37,310 bases of DNA from contig JAFWFE010000083.1 in NCBI GenBank assembly GCA_017512555.1, positions 1 to 37,310 on the forward strand, in the 5' to 3' direction. The stretch comes from Solobacterium sp. GTDB taxonomy: Bacteria > Bacillota_I > Bacilli_A > Erysipelotrichales > Erysipelotrichaceae. The notes beneath the pieces are model-generated. The model did no database searches, was not told where the DNA came from, and saw only the letters and a program-made list of their open reading frames with translations. The position numbers and the translations under genes were made by a program. Numbering within the stretch: position 1 is the stretch's first letter; every line of letters starts with the position of its first letter. Positions 1 to 7,789 of this stretch are shown here, in pieces.

Positions 1-696
1 AGGATTACTTACACCGCGGCTGACCGCAAAGAAATATCCCATCATACACGCAAGCGCCACATACCCGGACCATTTGGGTGGATTACGCAGGTTATCTCCG
101 CCTGCTGCGGGAACCTCAAAACGCATTCTTTTCAGCATGGTCAAAGACAATATGTGGGTGACAAAACCCTGCATGATTCCAATCATGATCGTAGAAGCAA
201 TATAGATCGTCAGAAGGAAACGGGGCATATCGATCGTAGCCGGCATACCCATCCCTGTCTGCGCAAACATGTTCTCCATGATGTTCTGCAGTTCCGCGAT
301 CTCTGCCGGAATATCATAGCCAAAGAAACTCGCGTAGATGATCGTCGTAATAATGTTAGCCAGGATCGCGATGATGATTGCGGATACCAGGAGTCTCTTC
401 CTCCCCTGTTTCAGGTAGATACCACCACCGTAAACAAGGCCTAACAGAGATTCTGAAGCAACATAGAAGATCGTCTGTGGTGTACCCAGTACGACACTGA
501 GAAGCACCATTGCCGCAAAGGGAAGCAAGGCATCTTTCCAACCGTATTTAGCCGCAAAAAAGACCATCGGAAGAGGGAAAGCAAACAGAAGCATCTCTTC
601 CAGCAATCCTGCGAACTGACGGTTGATCAGCAGCATGACACCGACAATGGCACACATCATGGCGCCGTCGGTTATTTTTCGGACATTCGTATTCAT
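1..696 (-). CDS. DUF2232 (YybS-like) membrane protein, partial
   Basis: The first 232 codons are present and the C-terminus lies beyond the window edge. The protein is very hydrophobic: several membrane segments can be read, with a short basic loop (KQGRKR) and an extracellular-looking loop near residues 125-150. Length, hydrophobic pattern and a position near rpsF-ssb-rpsR fit the DUF2232/YybS family, whose molecular function is unknown. In Bacillus this gene lies between rpsR and gdpP-rplI. The ATG at 696 is preceded by AAAGGATAGGA. Family assignment rests on context and hydrophobicity more than on a signature motif. Confidence 0.75.
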   Translation of the reverse strand, partial: MNTNVRKITDGAMMCAIVGVMLLINRQFAGLLEEMLLFAFPLPMVFFAAKYGWKDALLPFAAMVLLSVVLGTPQTIFYVASESLLGLVYGGGIYLKQGRKRLLVSAIIIAILANIITTIIYASFFGYDIPAEIAELQNIMENMFAQTGMGMPATIDMPRFLLTIYIASTIMIGIMQGFVTHILSLTMLKRMRFEVPAAGGDNLRNPPKWSGYVALACMMGYFFAVSRGVSNP

Positions 697-737
697 TCCT
701 ATCCTTTGCGTACACAAAAACTCTTTAAGTGACAATA

Positions 738-746
738 ATTATATCA
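738..746 (-). promoter_or_regulatory. Extended -10 promoter for the DUF2232 gene
   Basis: The minus strand reads TGATATAAT (extended -10), about 40 bases upstream of the ATG at 696. I see no good -35 at 17 bases, as is common for TGnTATAAT promoters. It lies in the 78-base gap after the alanine dehydrogenase stop, so this gene need not depend on read-through. Confidence 0.5.
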
Positions 747-774
747 TAGTTAACTCTGAGAAAGCGACTTCCCC

Positions 775-1890
775 TCAGAACAATGTATGAATATCGGTAT
801 ACTCCAGATCTTCAAACGCATCCGCAACGTTCTTACAGGTAACCTTACCATCATAGGTATTGATGGCGGAATACAACACATGATTGTCACGGCAGGCCTG
901 TTCCAGACCACGGTCCGCGATTTGTAATCCGTACTTGATCGTTGCGTTGGTCAGCGCAATCGTCGATGTACGCGGTACAGCACCGGGCATATTTCCGACA
1001 CAGTAGTGAACGACACCATCTTCCACATAGACAGGATCGTCATGGGTGGTGACACGGGTGCTTTCTCCGCATCCTCCCTGGTCAACCGCCACGTCCACAA
1101 ATACTGCGCCTGGTTTCATTTCCTTCAGGTATTTCTTCTTGAATACTTTCGGTGTGGATCCGCCCGGGATCAGCACACTGCCGATGACCAGGTCCGCATC
1201 CTTAACGACTTTCTCAATATTCGAATCATTGGAATACAATGTCTGAATCTGTGCGCCGAACATATTGTCCAGATATTCCAGACGCTTGAGGTTGACATCC
1301 AGGATCGTTACGCTGGCACCCATACCGGTCGCAATCTTGCACGCATTCATGCCTACGGTACCGCCGCCCAGGATCACAACATTCGCCTTGGGAGTTCCCG
1401 GCACACCGGCAAGAAGGATACCTTCACCGCCAAAACGCTTCTCCAGATACTTCGCGCCTTCCTGTATACATAAACGTCCGGCAATCTGGCTCATCGGAAT
1501 CAGACACGGAAGACTTCCGTCTCTTTCCATCAGAGTTTCATACGCTACACTCTTCACTTTCCCGTTTACCAGGGCGTCTAGTTCGGTTCTGTCTGCGGCT
1601 AAATGCAGATACGTATAAAGAATCAAGCCTTCATGGAAGTAAGAGAATTCTTCCTCCAGAGGCTCCTTGACCTTGATCATCAGTTCCGAAGCTGCCCAGA
1701 CTTCTTCCGGGTGATTCAGCAGATTCGCTCCGGCTGCCCGATATTCCTCATCGGTAAATCCCGAACCAATACCTGCGCCTTTCTGTATGTATACTTCATG
1801 ACCGGCAGAAACATAACTCTTGACGTTGTCCGGTGTCAGTCCGACACGATATTCATTGTTCTTAATCTCTTTAACGCAGCCTACACGCAT
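775..1890 (-). CDS. ald: Alanine dehydrogenase
   Basis: A 371-residue NAD-dependent L-alanine dehydrogenase, interconverting alanine and pyruvate plus ammonia in the cytoplasm. Residues seen: the N-terminal NNEYRVGLTP substrate-binding stretch (Arg15), the MIKVKEP lysine near residue 75, the YLHLAAD histidine near 95, a Rossmann LGGGTVGMNA loop near 170-180 followed by Asp in TILDVN, and the family-typical VFVDVAVDQGGCGE and NMPGAVPRTST stretches. Length matches the usual 370. An upstream in-frame start exists at 1929, but GGAGGTG sits seven bases before the ATG at 1890 and the family N-terminus (MRVG) begins there. It is probably transcribed on its own, downstream of the hppA terminator. Confidence 0.96.
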   Translation of the reverse strand: MRVGCVKEIKNNEYRVGLTPDNVKSYVSAGHEVYIQKGAGIGSGFTDEEYRAAGANLLNHPEEVWAASELMIKVKEPLEEEFSYFHEGLILYTYLHLAADRTELDALVNGKVKSVAYETLMERDGSLPCLIPMSQIAGRLCIQEGAKYLEKRFGGEGILLAGVPGTPKANVVILGGGTVGMNACKIATGMGASVTILDVNLKRLEYLDNMFGAQIQTLYSNDSNIEKVVKDADLVIGSVLIPGGSTPKVFKKKYLKEMKPGAVFVDVAVDQGGCGESTRVTTHDDPVYVEDGVVHYCVGNMPGAVPRTSTIALTNATIKYGLQIADRGLEQACRDNHVLYSAINTYDGKVTCKNVADAFEDLEYTDIHTLF

Positions 1891-1915
1891 AAAAACACCT
1901 CCAAAAAACATAATA

Positions 1916-1924
1916 AATATAGCA
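1916..1924 (-). promoter_or_regulatory. Extended -10 promoter for ald
   Basis: The minus strand reads TGCTATATT about 25 bases upstream of the ald start codon and immediately downstream of the hppA terminator. A -35 would overlap the T-tract of that terminator. It is assigned by position and motif only. Confidence 0.4.
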
Positions 1925-1939
1925 TGCAAGAGAAAGAAT

Positions 1940-1973
1940 AAAAAGCCTGATTCCCATTGATCAGGAATCAGGC
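1940..1973 (-). terminator. Rho-independent terminator after hppA
   Basis: A perfect 10-base inverted repeat (GCCTGATTCC at 1945-1954 and GGAATCAGGC at 1964-1973) is followed on the minus strand by TTTTT (1944-1940). It lies 21 bases past the hppA stop. Confidence 0.9.
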
Positions 1974-1994
1974 GGGTTTATTCAGTAATACAAA

Positions 1995-4124
1995 TCAGCG
2001 GAATAACGTAAAGTGTGTAAACAGTACTGCCATGGAGTTGGCTACGGTAGACATGGTCTTGATAAAGATATCCAGGGCGACACCGACAACATCTTTTCTC
2101 GTATCACCGACTGTATCTCCGGTAACCGCCGCCTTATGCGCAGGTGTACCTTTTTCCGAGCCTTCAATCGCACCGCTCTCGATGTATTTCTTCGCGTTGT
2201 CAAAGGCACCGCCGGAGTTGCCCATGAAGATCGCACGCGGAATTGCGGCAATCGTAGCGCCGACAAGCAGACCGCCGACAAAGCTTACACCGAACAGGAA
2301 GCCGCCCAGGATCGGAATCAGGATGGCCAGGACAGACGGCAGCAGCATCTTCCGCAGAGCTTCTTTCGCCGCCATTTCGATCATCCGGTTGTAATCCGGC
2401 TTGACTTTACCTTCCAGGACACCCGGAACGGATAACTGTCTGTCACCTTCATCAGCCATCAGTTTCGCGGCATCGATCGTATTATCGGTCAGTAACGCGC
2501 TGAAGTATTCCACCAGGGCACCGCCGATGATACCGCCTGCAATGACGACATAAGAAGCGATATTCAGTACCGGTTCACCTCCGCTTGTGGTGTAATTGGA
2601 GACATACGCTACGATCAGAGATACTGTCGCGAATGCTGCAGAACCAATCGCAAAGCCCTTACCGATAGCAGCTGTAGTATTACCTACCGCATCCAGTTTA
2701 TCGGTAATTGCGCGTACTTTTTCATCCAGGTGGCAGGATTCCGCGATACCGCCTGCATTATCCGCAATCGGGCCGAAGGCATCAATGGATACCGTTGCGC
2801 CGACAAAGCTCAGCATACCCAGTGCGCTGATCGCAATACCGTATGTGCCGCACATTGTGCCGGAAAGGAACAATGCGATACCGATCACCAGAATCGGCGG
2901 CAGACAGGAACGGGAGCCGATCGCGTCACCCTTGGTCACAACGAAGGCTTCACCTTCATGAGCGATTCCTGCCAGTTCACGTGTCGGTTTATAGTCTGTA
3001 CTTGTGTAATATTCCGTGATGGATCCGATGGCGATACCGCTGATGATACCTAATACGGCAGATAACCAAGGAGATACCCATCCAAACTTGAAGGTTTCAT
3101 AAAGTTCAATATTTCCGAAGATCATCCGGCAGGCAAAGAAGCCAAGAACCAGTGTAATTCCTGCGGAGAACCAGGTTGCCTTATCCAGTTCTCTTGCGGG
3201 ATTGTCCCCCATCTTGGTGTGCTGGGCAAGGAATAACGCTGCTGTACAGGACAACATACCGGCGCCGGCAAAGATGACCGGGAACAACGTGGTCGCGTTG
3301 AACAGTGCTTCACTGTTGGTAGTACCGTTAGTGATCGCGTTGGCGTAGACCGTTACCGCAATCATCAGACTTGCGGCAATCGTTGCCACAAAGCTTTCCA
3401 GAAGGTCAGAACAGTTACCAGCAATATCATTGACATTGTCACCGATAAAGTCTGCGATCGTATTCGGAACACGGCTGTCGTCTTCCGGCAGATCATGACG
3501 GATCTTGCCGAGAATATCCGCAGAGATATCCGCCGCTTTAGTATAGTTACCTCCGGCAACACGGTTGAACATGGCTACCAGGGAACATCCCAGGGAGTAT
3601 GTGGTCAGCCGGGTAATTGTCGGATTACACTCAAAGGTCGTCAGGAGTCCGTGACCTGTCGCAGTCTCCGAAACACCGCCGAAGATGATCAGTACCAGAG
3701 TCAGTCCGATCAGACCCATTGCCTGTACACTGAGACCGCTGATGGCACCTCCGCAGAGAGCGACCTTGACCGTTTCACCGATGGACAACGTATTACGCGC
3801 TGTGTTGGAAGTACGTACGTTCGCGTAGGTAGCGCTGCGCATACCGAGGATGCACACAAAGCTGCTCATTGCGGCACCAAGGACCAGGGTCAGCCCGGAT
3901 GTTACTTCAACAAACAGAGAGAACACCAGGGCGATGATAATCACAACGATGAAGATGGAACGGAACTCTGTCTTCAGGAAGGTATTCGCGCCTTCACGGA
4001 TAATTCCGGAGAGTTCTTTCATCTCTTCTGTACCTTCTTCCATGTTCTGAATCTTCTTGTAGTTCACAAAGACATAGGCCATGGAAAGAATACAGATACA
4101 CAAAATGATCAGCCAGTACTGCAT
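1995..4124 (-). CDS. hppA: Membrane-bound ion-pumping pyrophosphatase
   Basis: A 709-residue integral membrane pyrophosphatase that couples PPi hydrolysis to H+ and/or Na+ export. The substrate-site motifs are present: the AADISAD stretch near 197-203, PEDDSRVPNTIADFIGDNVNDIAG near 213-236 split around the usual acidic residues, and DNAGGIAE near 455. GNTTAAIGKG near 481-490 has Ala where K+-independent enzymes have Lys, so a K+-dependent enzyme is expected. The C-terminal motif near 670 reads DTVGDTRKDVVGVALD where most family members have DTVGDPFKDTxGPxxN. The ATG at 4124 is chosen over an upstream in-frame start at 4181 because GGAGG lies six bases before it and a membrane segment begins there. 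Ion specificity cannot be read by eye. Confidence 0.93.
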   Translation of the reverse strand: MQYWLIILCICILSMAYVFVNYKKIQNMEEGTEEMKELSGIIREGANTFLKTEFRSIFIVVIIIALVFSLFVEVTSGLTLVLGAAMSSFVCILGMRSATYANVRTSNTARNTLSIGETVKVALCGGAISGLSVQAMGLIGLTLVLIIFGGVSETATGHGLLTTFECNPTITRLTTYSLGCSLVAMFNRVAGGNYTKAADISADILGKIRHDLPEDDSRVPNTIADFIGDNVNDIAGNCSDLLESFVATIAASLMIAVTVYANAITNGTTNSEALFNATTLFPVIFAGAGMLSCTAALFLAQHTKMGDNPARELDKATWFSAGITLVLGFFACRMIFGNIELYETFKFGWVSPWLSAVLGIISGIAIGSITEYYTSTDYKPTRELAGIAHEGEAFVVTKGDAIGSRSCLPPILVIGIALFLSGTMCGTYGIAISALGMLSFVGATVSIDAFGPIADNAGGIAESCHLDEKVRAITDKLDAVGNTTAAIGKGFAIGSAAFATVSLIVAYVSNYTTSGGEPVLNIASYVVIAGGIIGGALVEYFSALLTDNTIDAAKLMADEGDRQLSVPGVLEGKVKPDYNRMIEMAAKEALRKMLLPSVLAILIPILGGFLFGVSFVGGLLVGATIAAIPRAIFMGNSGGAFDNAKKYIESGAIEGSEKGTPAHKAAVTGDTVGDTRKDVVGVALDIFIKTMSTVANSMAVLFTHFTLFR

Positions 4125-4169
4125 AATTGCCTCCTTACTATTATATGGAATCAAACCGATTTCCAGAAA

Positions 4170-4178
4170 ATCATAACA
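4170..4178 (-). promoter_or_regulatory. Extended -10 promoter for hppA
   Basis: The minus strand reads TGTTATGAT, which would give a leader of about 40 bases before the hppA ATG. A second TATAAT closer to the gene (about 4137-4142) would place the transcription start on top of the ribosome binding site, so it is less likely. Confidence 0.35.
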
Positions 4179-4249
4179 CATTTTAAACCAGCTCTCTATA
4201 ACATGTTGTATGATAAATATAGTAAAACATGCGAAAGTGAGATAATTCT

Positions 4250-5329
4250 ATGACTGAGAAAAAGCCGACTTTATTCTATGTTGTAAAACGGCTCAGCGGT
4301 GGTATTCTGACCTATCTGACGGAACTGTCCAACCGTCTGATTGATACGTATGATATCTGTATCGCGTTCTATCCGGATAATGAGACACCGCAGCAGCTCC
4401 GTTCTTTATTTGATTCCCGGGTACAGATGTACCGTGTAAATTCCTTTGAGAGTGACGGCAATCCGTTATCTGACGGAGGTACAGGTGCGGAACTCAAGGC
4501 TTTGTGTGAAGAAATCCATCCGGATATCATTCACTTACATGGCTTCGGGGCAGGCCGTATCGGCAGAAAGATTTTCGCAGACAGTGGTATACCCCTGTTC
4601 TATACACCGCACGGATATTTATTCCTGGCAGAAGATCACAACATGATCTCCAAGTCTTTGTACAGGCGTACGGAGAAGAATCTGGCAAAGACGAACTGTA
4701 TCACAATTGCCTGCAGCCGCAGTGAGTACGCGGAAGCACTGGCATTCTCCAATACAGCAGTGTATGTCAATAATGGGATTGATCCCGAGGAGATTGACCA
4801 GATCCTGAAGGATTCTGTCATCCCGGAACATCCTCTGACAGTCTATACCATGGGATTGATCAATCCCCAGAAGAATCCGGAACTCTTTAACGAAATAGCC
4901 CTGGCTATGCCGGATGTACAGTTTGTGTGGATCGGTGACGGGGAACTCAAGTATAAACTGACAGCTCCGAACACAAGGATCACCGGCTGGCTGAGCCGTG
5001 AAGACGCGCTGAAAGAAGCGGATAAAGCGGATGTATTTATCCTGACATCTCTCTGGGAGGGTCTCCCCCTGACCCTGCTGGAAGCCATGTATATGAAGAA
5101 TCTGTGTGTTGTCACAAATGTGGCAGGTTCCCGTGATCTGATCGTCAACGGAGAGAACGGCTTCGTCTGTAATTCGGCAGCTGCTTTTGTCAACGCGATC
5201 CACCAGTACCGCAGTGAGGATATGGCAGACATGACTGCCAATGCCAGACAGGAGGTACTGGAGAACTACACCGTGGAAAAGATGGCTGAGGGATATGACC
5301 TCATCTATCAAAAAGCTCTCAGTAAATAA
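4250..5329 (+). CDS. GT4-family glycosyltransferase
   Basis: A 359-residue cytoplasmic retaining glycosyltransferase with a GT-B fold. The N-terminal half has a glycine-rich loop (RLSGGILTYL, residues 14-23) and HLHGFGAGRIG near 96-106. The C-terminal half has YTMGLINPQKNP, WIGDGEL, GWLSREDAL and the EX7E nucleotide-sugar motif in EGLPLTLLEAM near 276-286. Acceptor and donor sugars are unknown. It is the only plus-strand gene among minus-strand neighbours in the first 29 kb and stands alone, with its own terminator. It sits between hppA and the rpsF cluster, so it may be an insertion in an older ribosomal gene neighbourhood. I see no strong -35/-10 pair in front of it. Confidence 0.88.
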   Translation: MTEKKPTLFYVVKRLSGGILTYLTELSNRLIDTYDICIAFYPDNETPQQLRSLFDSRVQMYRVNSFESDGNPLSDGGTGAELKALCEEIHPDIIHLHGFGAGRIGRKIFADSGIPLFYTPHGYLFLAEDHNMISKSLYRRTEKNLAKTNCITIACSRSEYAEALAFSNTAVYVNNGIDPEEIDQILKDSVIPEHPLTVYTMGLINPQKNPELFNEIALAMPDVQFVWIGDGELKYKLTAPNTRITGWLSREDALKEADKADVFILTSLWEGLPLTLLEAMYMKNLCVVTNVAGSRDLIVNGENGFVCNSAAAFVNAIHQYRSEDMADMTANARQEVLENYTVEKMAEGYDLIYQKALSK

Positions 5330-5336
5330 TATATAA

Positions 5337-5366
5337 GGCTGTGCTCAGCAGAACACAGCCTTTTCT
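5337..5366 (+). terminator. Terminator after the glycosyltransferase
   Basis: GGCTGTG (5337-5343) pairs with CACAGCC (5354-5360), followed by TTTTCTT. It lies eight bases past the stop codon. Confidence 0.88.
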
Positions 5367-5372
5367 TACACG

Positions 5373-5394
5373 AAAAAAGCAGGTTTCCCTGCTT
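5373..5394 (-). terminator. Terminator after rpsR
   Basis: On the minus strand AAGCAGG and CCTGCTT (5377-5394) form a hairpin with a four-base loop, followed by a T run over 5378-5373. It is back to back with the glycosyltransferase terminator, as expected between convergent genes. Confidence 0.8.
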
Positions 5395-5398
5395 CTTG

Positions 5399-5629
5399 TT
5401 AGTCCTGTACGTACGGTAACAATGCCATCTGACGTGCACGCTTGATCGCAACTGCCAGTTCTCTCTGGTATTTTGCTTTTGTGCCTGTAGCACGGCGAGG
5501 CATGATCTTTCCGTTGGGAGCGATAAATTTCTTTAACAGTTCAACATCTTTATAGTCGATATAGGTAATGTTGTTCTTTGTGAAGTAACAAACTTTTCTG
5601 CCACCGACTCTCTGTTTCTTAAAAGCCAT
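5399..5629 (-). CDS. rpsR: 30S ribosomal protein S18
   Basis: A 76-residue S18, which binds S6 in the platform of the 30S subunit. The family core is clear: [13 protein letters not shown], then [11 protein letters not shown] and the basic [18 protein letters not shown] tail. It is the last gene of the rpsF-ssb-rpsR operon, 15 bases after ssb, with an AAGGAG ribosome binding site. The N-terminus ([10 protein letters not shown]) keeps only one of the cysteines that zinc-binding S18 forms carry, so this is a zinc-independent type. Confidence 0.97.
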   Translation of the reverse strand: MAFKKQRVGGRKVCYFTKNNITYIDYKDVELLKKFIAPNGKIMPRRATGTKAKYQRELAVAIKRARQMALLPYVQD

Positions 5630-5644
5630 TGTTTTCTCCTTATT

Positions 5645-6106
5645 CTAGAATGGCAGGTCATCACTTGAGATATCAAGTGTGGGGCCTGTGTTAAAATCAT
5701 CTGCGGAAAACGGATCGGAACCTCCACGGTACTCCGGATCCGGTGTATATGCCGGGATATTATCCTGACGGTTCTGTGACTGTGAGCGTGATTCAAGCAG
5801 CTGCACAGTATCTGCCACGACTTCCGTTACATATACTTTCTTACCGTCTCTGTCATCGTAGTTTCTGGTCTGGATCTTTCCGTCTACAGCGATCAATGCA
5901 CCTTTGCGGGCATATGCGCCAAGGAAATCCGCGCTCTGACGCCATGCCACACAGCTGATGAAATCAGCCTGTGACTGACCCTGCGCATCCCGGGAACCAC
6001 GGCGGTCACACGCAACCGTGAATGTTGCGACAGACAAGCCGGACTGGGTCTTCCGCACTTCAACGTCTCTTGTCAGTCTTCCGACTAATACAACTCGATT
6101 GATCAC
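5645..6106 (-). CDS. ssb: Single-stranded DNA-binding protein
   Basis: A 153-residue SSB. The OB-fold spans residues 1-105 (MINRVVLVGRLTRDVEVRKT, FTVACDRR, DFISCVAWRQSADFLG, GALIAVDGKIQTRNYDDRDG, VYVTEVVADTVQLLE). A low-complexity linker follows, then the acidic tip DISSDDLPF, which recruits replication and repair partners. The start is GTG at 6106; its GTGA overlaps the rpsF stop by four bases, so translation is coupled. A GGGAG site lies about nine bases upstream. The order S6-SSB-S18 is the standard Bacillota arrangement. Confidence 0.97.
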   Translation of the reverse strand: MINRVVLVGRLTRDVEVRKTQSGLSVATFTVACDRRGSRDAQGQSQADFISCVAWRQSADFLGAYARKGALIAVDGKIQTRNYDDRDGKKVYVTEVVADTVQLLESRSQSQNRQDNIPAYTPDPEYRGGSDPFSADDFNTGPTLDISSDDLPF

Positions 6107-6414
6107 TTCTTGGCTCCCTGTGCCGCTTCGTCATCTCTGCGGATGATCATGTAGCGAACAACATTCGGGTTAATGCCCATCAAACGGTCATACTCTTTAA
6201 CACATTCGTTGTCAGCTTCAAAGGTTGTTACTACATAATAACCTTTGTACATATCATCAATACGGTACGCAAAATCACGCATTCCCCATTCATCTGTCTT
6301 GATGATGTTTCCACCCTCGTTGGTAATAATACCAGACAGTGTTTCAATCAGGGCTGTACGCTTTTCTTCCTCTACGGACGCGTTGATGATGTACATGACT
6401 TCATATCTTTTCAC
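6103..6414 (-). CDS. rpsF: 30S ribosomal protein S6
   Basis: A 103-residue S6 with the family start MKRYEVMYII, the KTDEWGMRDFAYRI strand-loop-strand near 41-54, YYVVTTFEAD, and MGINPNVVRYMIIRRDDE at the C-terminus. The start codon is GTG at 6414, with GGAGGTG seven bases upstream. That ribosome binding site lies in the 3' arm of a leader hairpin (6425-6459), which suggests feedback control by the S6:S18 complex. It is the first gene of the operon. Confidence 0.97.
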   Translation of the reverse strand: MKRYEVMYIINASVEEEKRTALIETLSGIITNEGGNIIKTDEWGMRDFAYRIDDMYKGYYVVTTFEADNECVKEYDRLMGINPNVVRYMIIRRDDEAAQGAKK

Positions 6415-6424
6415 GTTTGTACAC

Positions 6425-6459
6425 CTCCTTCTGGTCTATCGGCCATCTCTGGCAAGGAG
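6425..6459 (-). promoter_or_regulatory. rpsF leader hairpin hiding the Shine-Dalgarno, probable S6:S18 site
   Basis: In the transcript CTCCTT (6459-6454) pairs perfectly with AAGGAG (6430-6425), the core of the rpsF ribosome binding site. The 23 bases between contain a small inner pairing (GCCA with TGGC) and a CCG trinucleotide (6442-6440). Known rpsF leaders bound by S6:S18 use a helix that covers the ribosome binding site and a conserved CCG in a loop. The assignment is from sequence and position; binding is inferred. Confidence 0.65.
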
Positions 6460-6487
6460 CAGAATTCACGTTTCTACTCGCTGAAAT

Positions 6488-6516
6488 ATATTATCAGTGT
6501 TTTTCGTGAATGTAAA
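6488..6516 (-). promoter_or_regulatory. rpsF operon promoter
   Basis: TTTACA (6516-6511), 17 bases, then TAATAT (6493-6488) with an extended TG. Transcription would start near 6481, giving a leader of about 67 bases that contains the whole hairpin. It lies directly after the stop of the winged-helix gene, with no terminator between, so some read-through from the sigma operon is possible. Confidence 0.75.
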
Positions 6517-6522
6517 CATCTT

Positions 6523-6807
6523 TTACTTTACAAATACATATCCTTTCCCGCGGAAAGAGCGTAGATATACCGGTCTTGCGGGATTGTTCTCGATCTTTTC
6601 CCGGAGATTATGCAGGTGTACTGCCATCATTCCCTTGATCTGGAACGGTTCTTGTTCCCAGACTTCCCGGTAGATTTCTTCTGCCGGAAAGATCCGGTTG
6701 GGGTGCTCTGTGAGGAATTCCAGGATCTCGTACTCTTTTGGTGTCAAAGAGATTTCTCTTCCTTCCTTCTCAACAGATCTGTTTTCTTTATTCAGTATCG
6801 GCATCAT
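6523..6807 (-). CDS. Stand-alone OmpR-type winged-helix DNA-binding protein
   Basis: A 94-residue protein made up almost only of the C-terminal DNA-binding domain of OmpR/PhoB response regulators: LTPKEYEILEFLTEHPNRIF, then the recognition-helix region around VHLHNLREKIENN, ending in the wing FRGKGYVFVK. No receiver domain precedes it; the gene starts only 20 bases inside the end of the DUF4349 gene. GGAGG lies nine bases before the ATG at 6807. As last gene of the ECF sigma operon it may be an accessory regulator. It could instead be a relic of a full response regulator, but the domain is complete. Confidence 0.85.
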   Translation of the reverse strand: MMPILNKENRSVEKEGREISLTPKEYEILEFLTEHPNRIFPAEEIYREVWEQEPFQIKGMMAVHLHNLREKIENNPARPVYLRSFRGKGYVFVK

Positions 6808-7789
6808 GATTCTTCGCCTCCATATTCTTCTTTTTACGGAAAGGCAGATGTATCTTTCTGTCTTTCATCAGTTTGTTCCACAACCAGACCAGTACCAGGA
6901 TCACCGGCACAAATACAAGCAGGAACGGGATCAGGTGGATAATACCGAACAGTAAGCCTTCCAGATAATCCTGGAACTCTCTCCAGGCTTCTTTCAGGTT
7001 CTTCTCCAGCCTGTACATGAAGGTTCCTCTTCTCTGGATCTCCGGATCCGGGGTATACTCCGCTACTTCGTTGATATACAGATGTACGGTGGAGTATTCC
7101 ACATCCGTATCCATGGAACTCTTGTAACTTAGTTTTCTGTTTAACTCTGTCTGTACGTCAGTAAGTCTGGCTTCGATGGCGATCATATCTTCGATCGTTT
7201 CTGCCTTGTCCATCATTTCCAGCAAGCGTTCTTCCTGCTTGCGTAAAGCGGTAATGACTGCTTCGTTGTCTGCGTACTGACGGGAGATATTTTCCACGTT
7301 GGTGGAACGGTTGGTTACCTTACCGCTGCCTTCCATGTTGTTCATGAAGTCCTGGAAGGAGTTTGTCGGTATTCTTACCGTCATCTCCATATAACTTGTG
7401 CCTTTGCCGTAATCCGGACGATACCAGCTGCGGTCATTGTTTGTCTCATACTCATATTCAATGATTCCCTTGAGTTCCTGGATACGTGCGCGGATAGTTT
7501 TCAAAGTTTCCGTATAGTCCAGGGTCTCAATCGTCAGATTGCCGGTATAGACTAATTTCTCTGTGGTGATTACCGGAGAAGAGGGATCGGTACTCTCTTC
7601 TTCCTTCGCTTCGTCTGTGTATTGGTAGTTGTTGTCGTATGCGGCTGCCCCGGATGCGTATGAAGTTTCCGCAGCGTATGAAGCGTCCTCCACAGCTGCC
7701 GGTTTTTCGTAATAACTGTTACTTGCGCTCTTTCCGCCGCAGCCGACAAGACATATACCTAAGAACAGCGCTAACCATTTCTTATTCAT
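6788..7789 (-). CDS. DUF4349 lipoprotein
   Basis: A 333-residue surface lipoprotein. The lipobox LVGC (residues 14-17) is followed by a Ser/Ala/Tyr-rich linker to about 70. The DUF4349 core runs from ITTEKLVYTGNL to about residue 250, with the VRIPTNSFQDFM stretch, a coiled-coil (KQEERLLEMMDKAETIEDMI... RLTDVQTEL) and VEYSTVHLYINE. One membrane helix near 285-305 and a basic cytosolic tail (FRKKKN) end it, so it appears anchored at both ends. The family is often encoded beside ECF sigma/anti-sigma pairs; its function is not established. The start overlaps the end of the anti-sigma downstream frame by eight bases. Confidence 0.88.
   Translation of the reverse strand: MNKKWLALFLGICLVGCGGKSASNSYYEKPAAVEDASYAAETSYASGAAAYDNNYQYTDEAKEEESTDPSSPVITTEKLVYTGNLTIETLDYTETLKTIRARIQELKGIIEYEYETNNDRSWYRPDYGKGTSYMEMTVRIPTNSFQDFMNNMEGSGKVTNRSTNVENISRQYADNEAVITALRKQEERLLEMMDKAETIEDMIAIEARLTDVQTELNRKLSYKSSMDTDVEYSTVHLYINEVAEYTPDPEIQRRGTFMYRLEKNLKEAWREFQDYLEGLLFGIIHLIPFLLVFVPVILVLVWLWNKLMKDRKIHLPFRKKKNMEAKNHDADTE

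Noticed and set aside
4182..4223. A consensus promoter for the glycosyltransferase
   Set aside because: Several AT-rich -10-like strings exist, but none has a convincing -35 or extended TG, so none is annotated.
3495..4253. A 252-codon plus-strand frame running to the glycosyltransferase start
   Set aside because: It is antisense to the conserved hppA N-terminus, and its composition is not protein-like.
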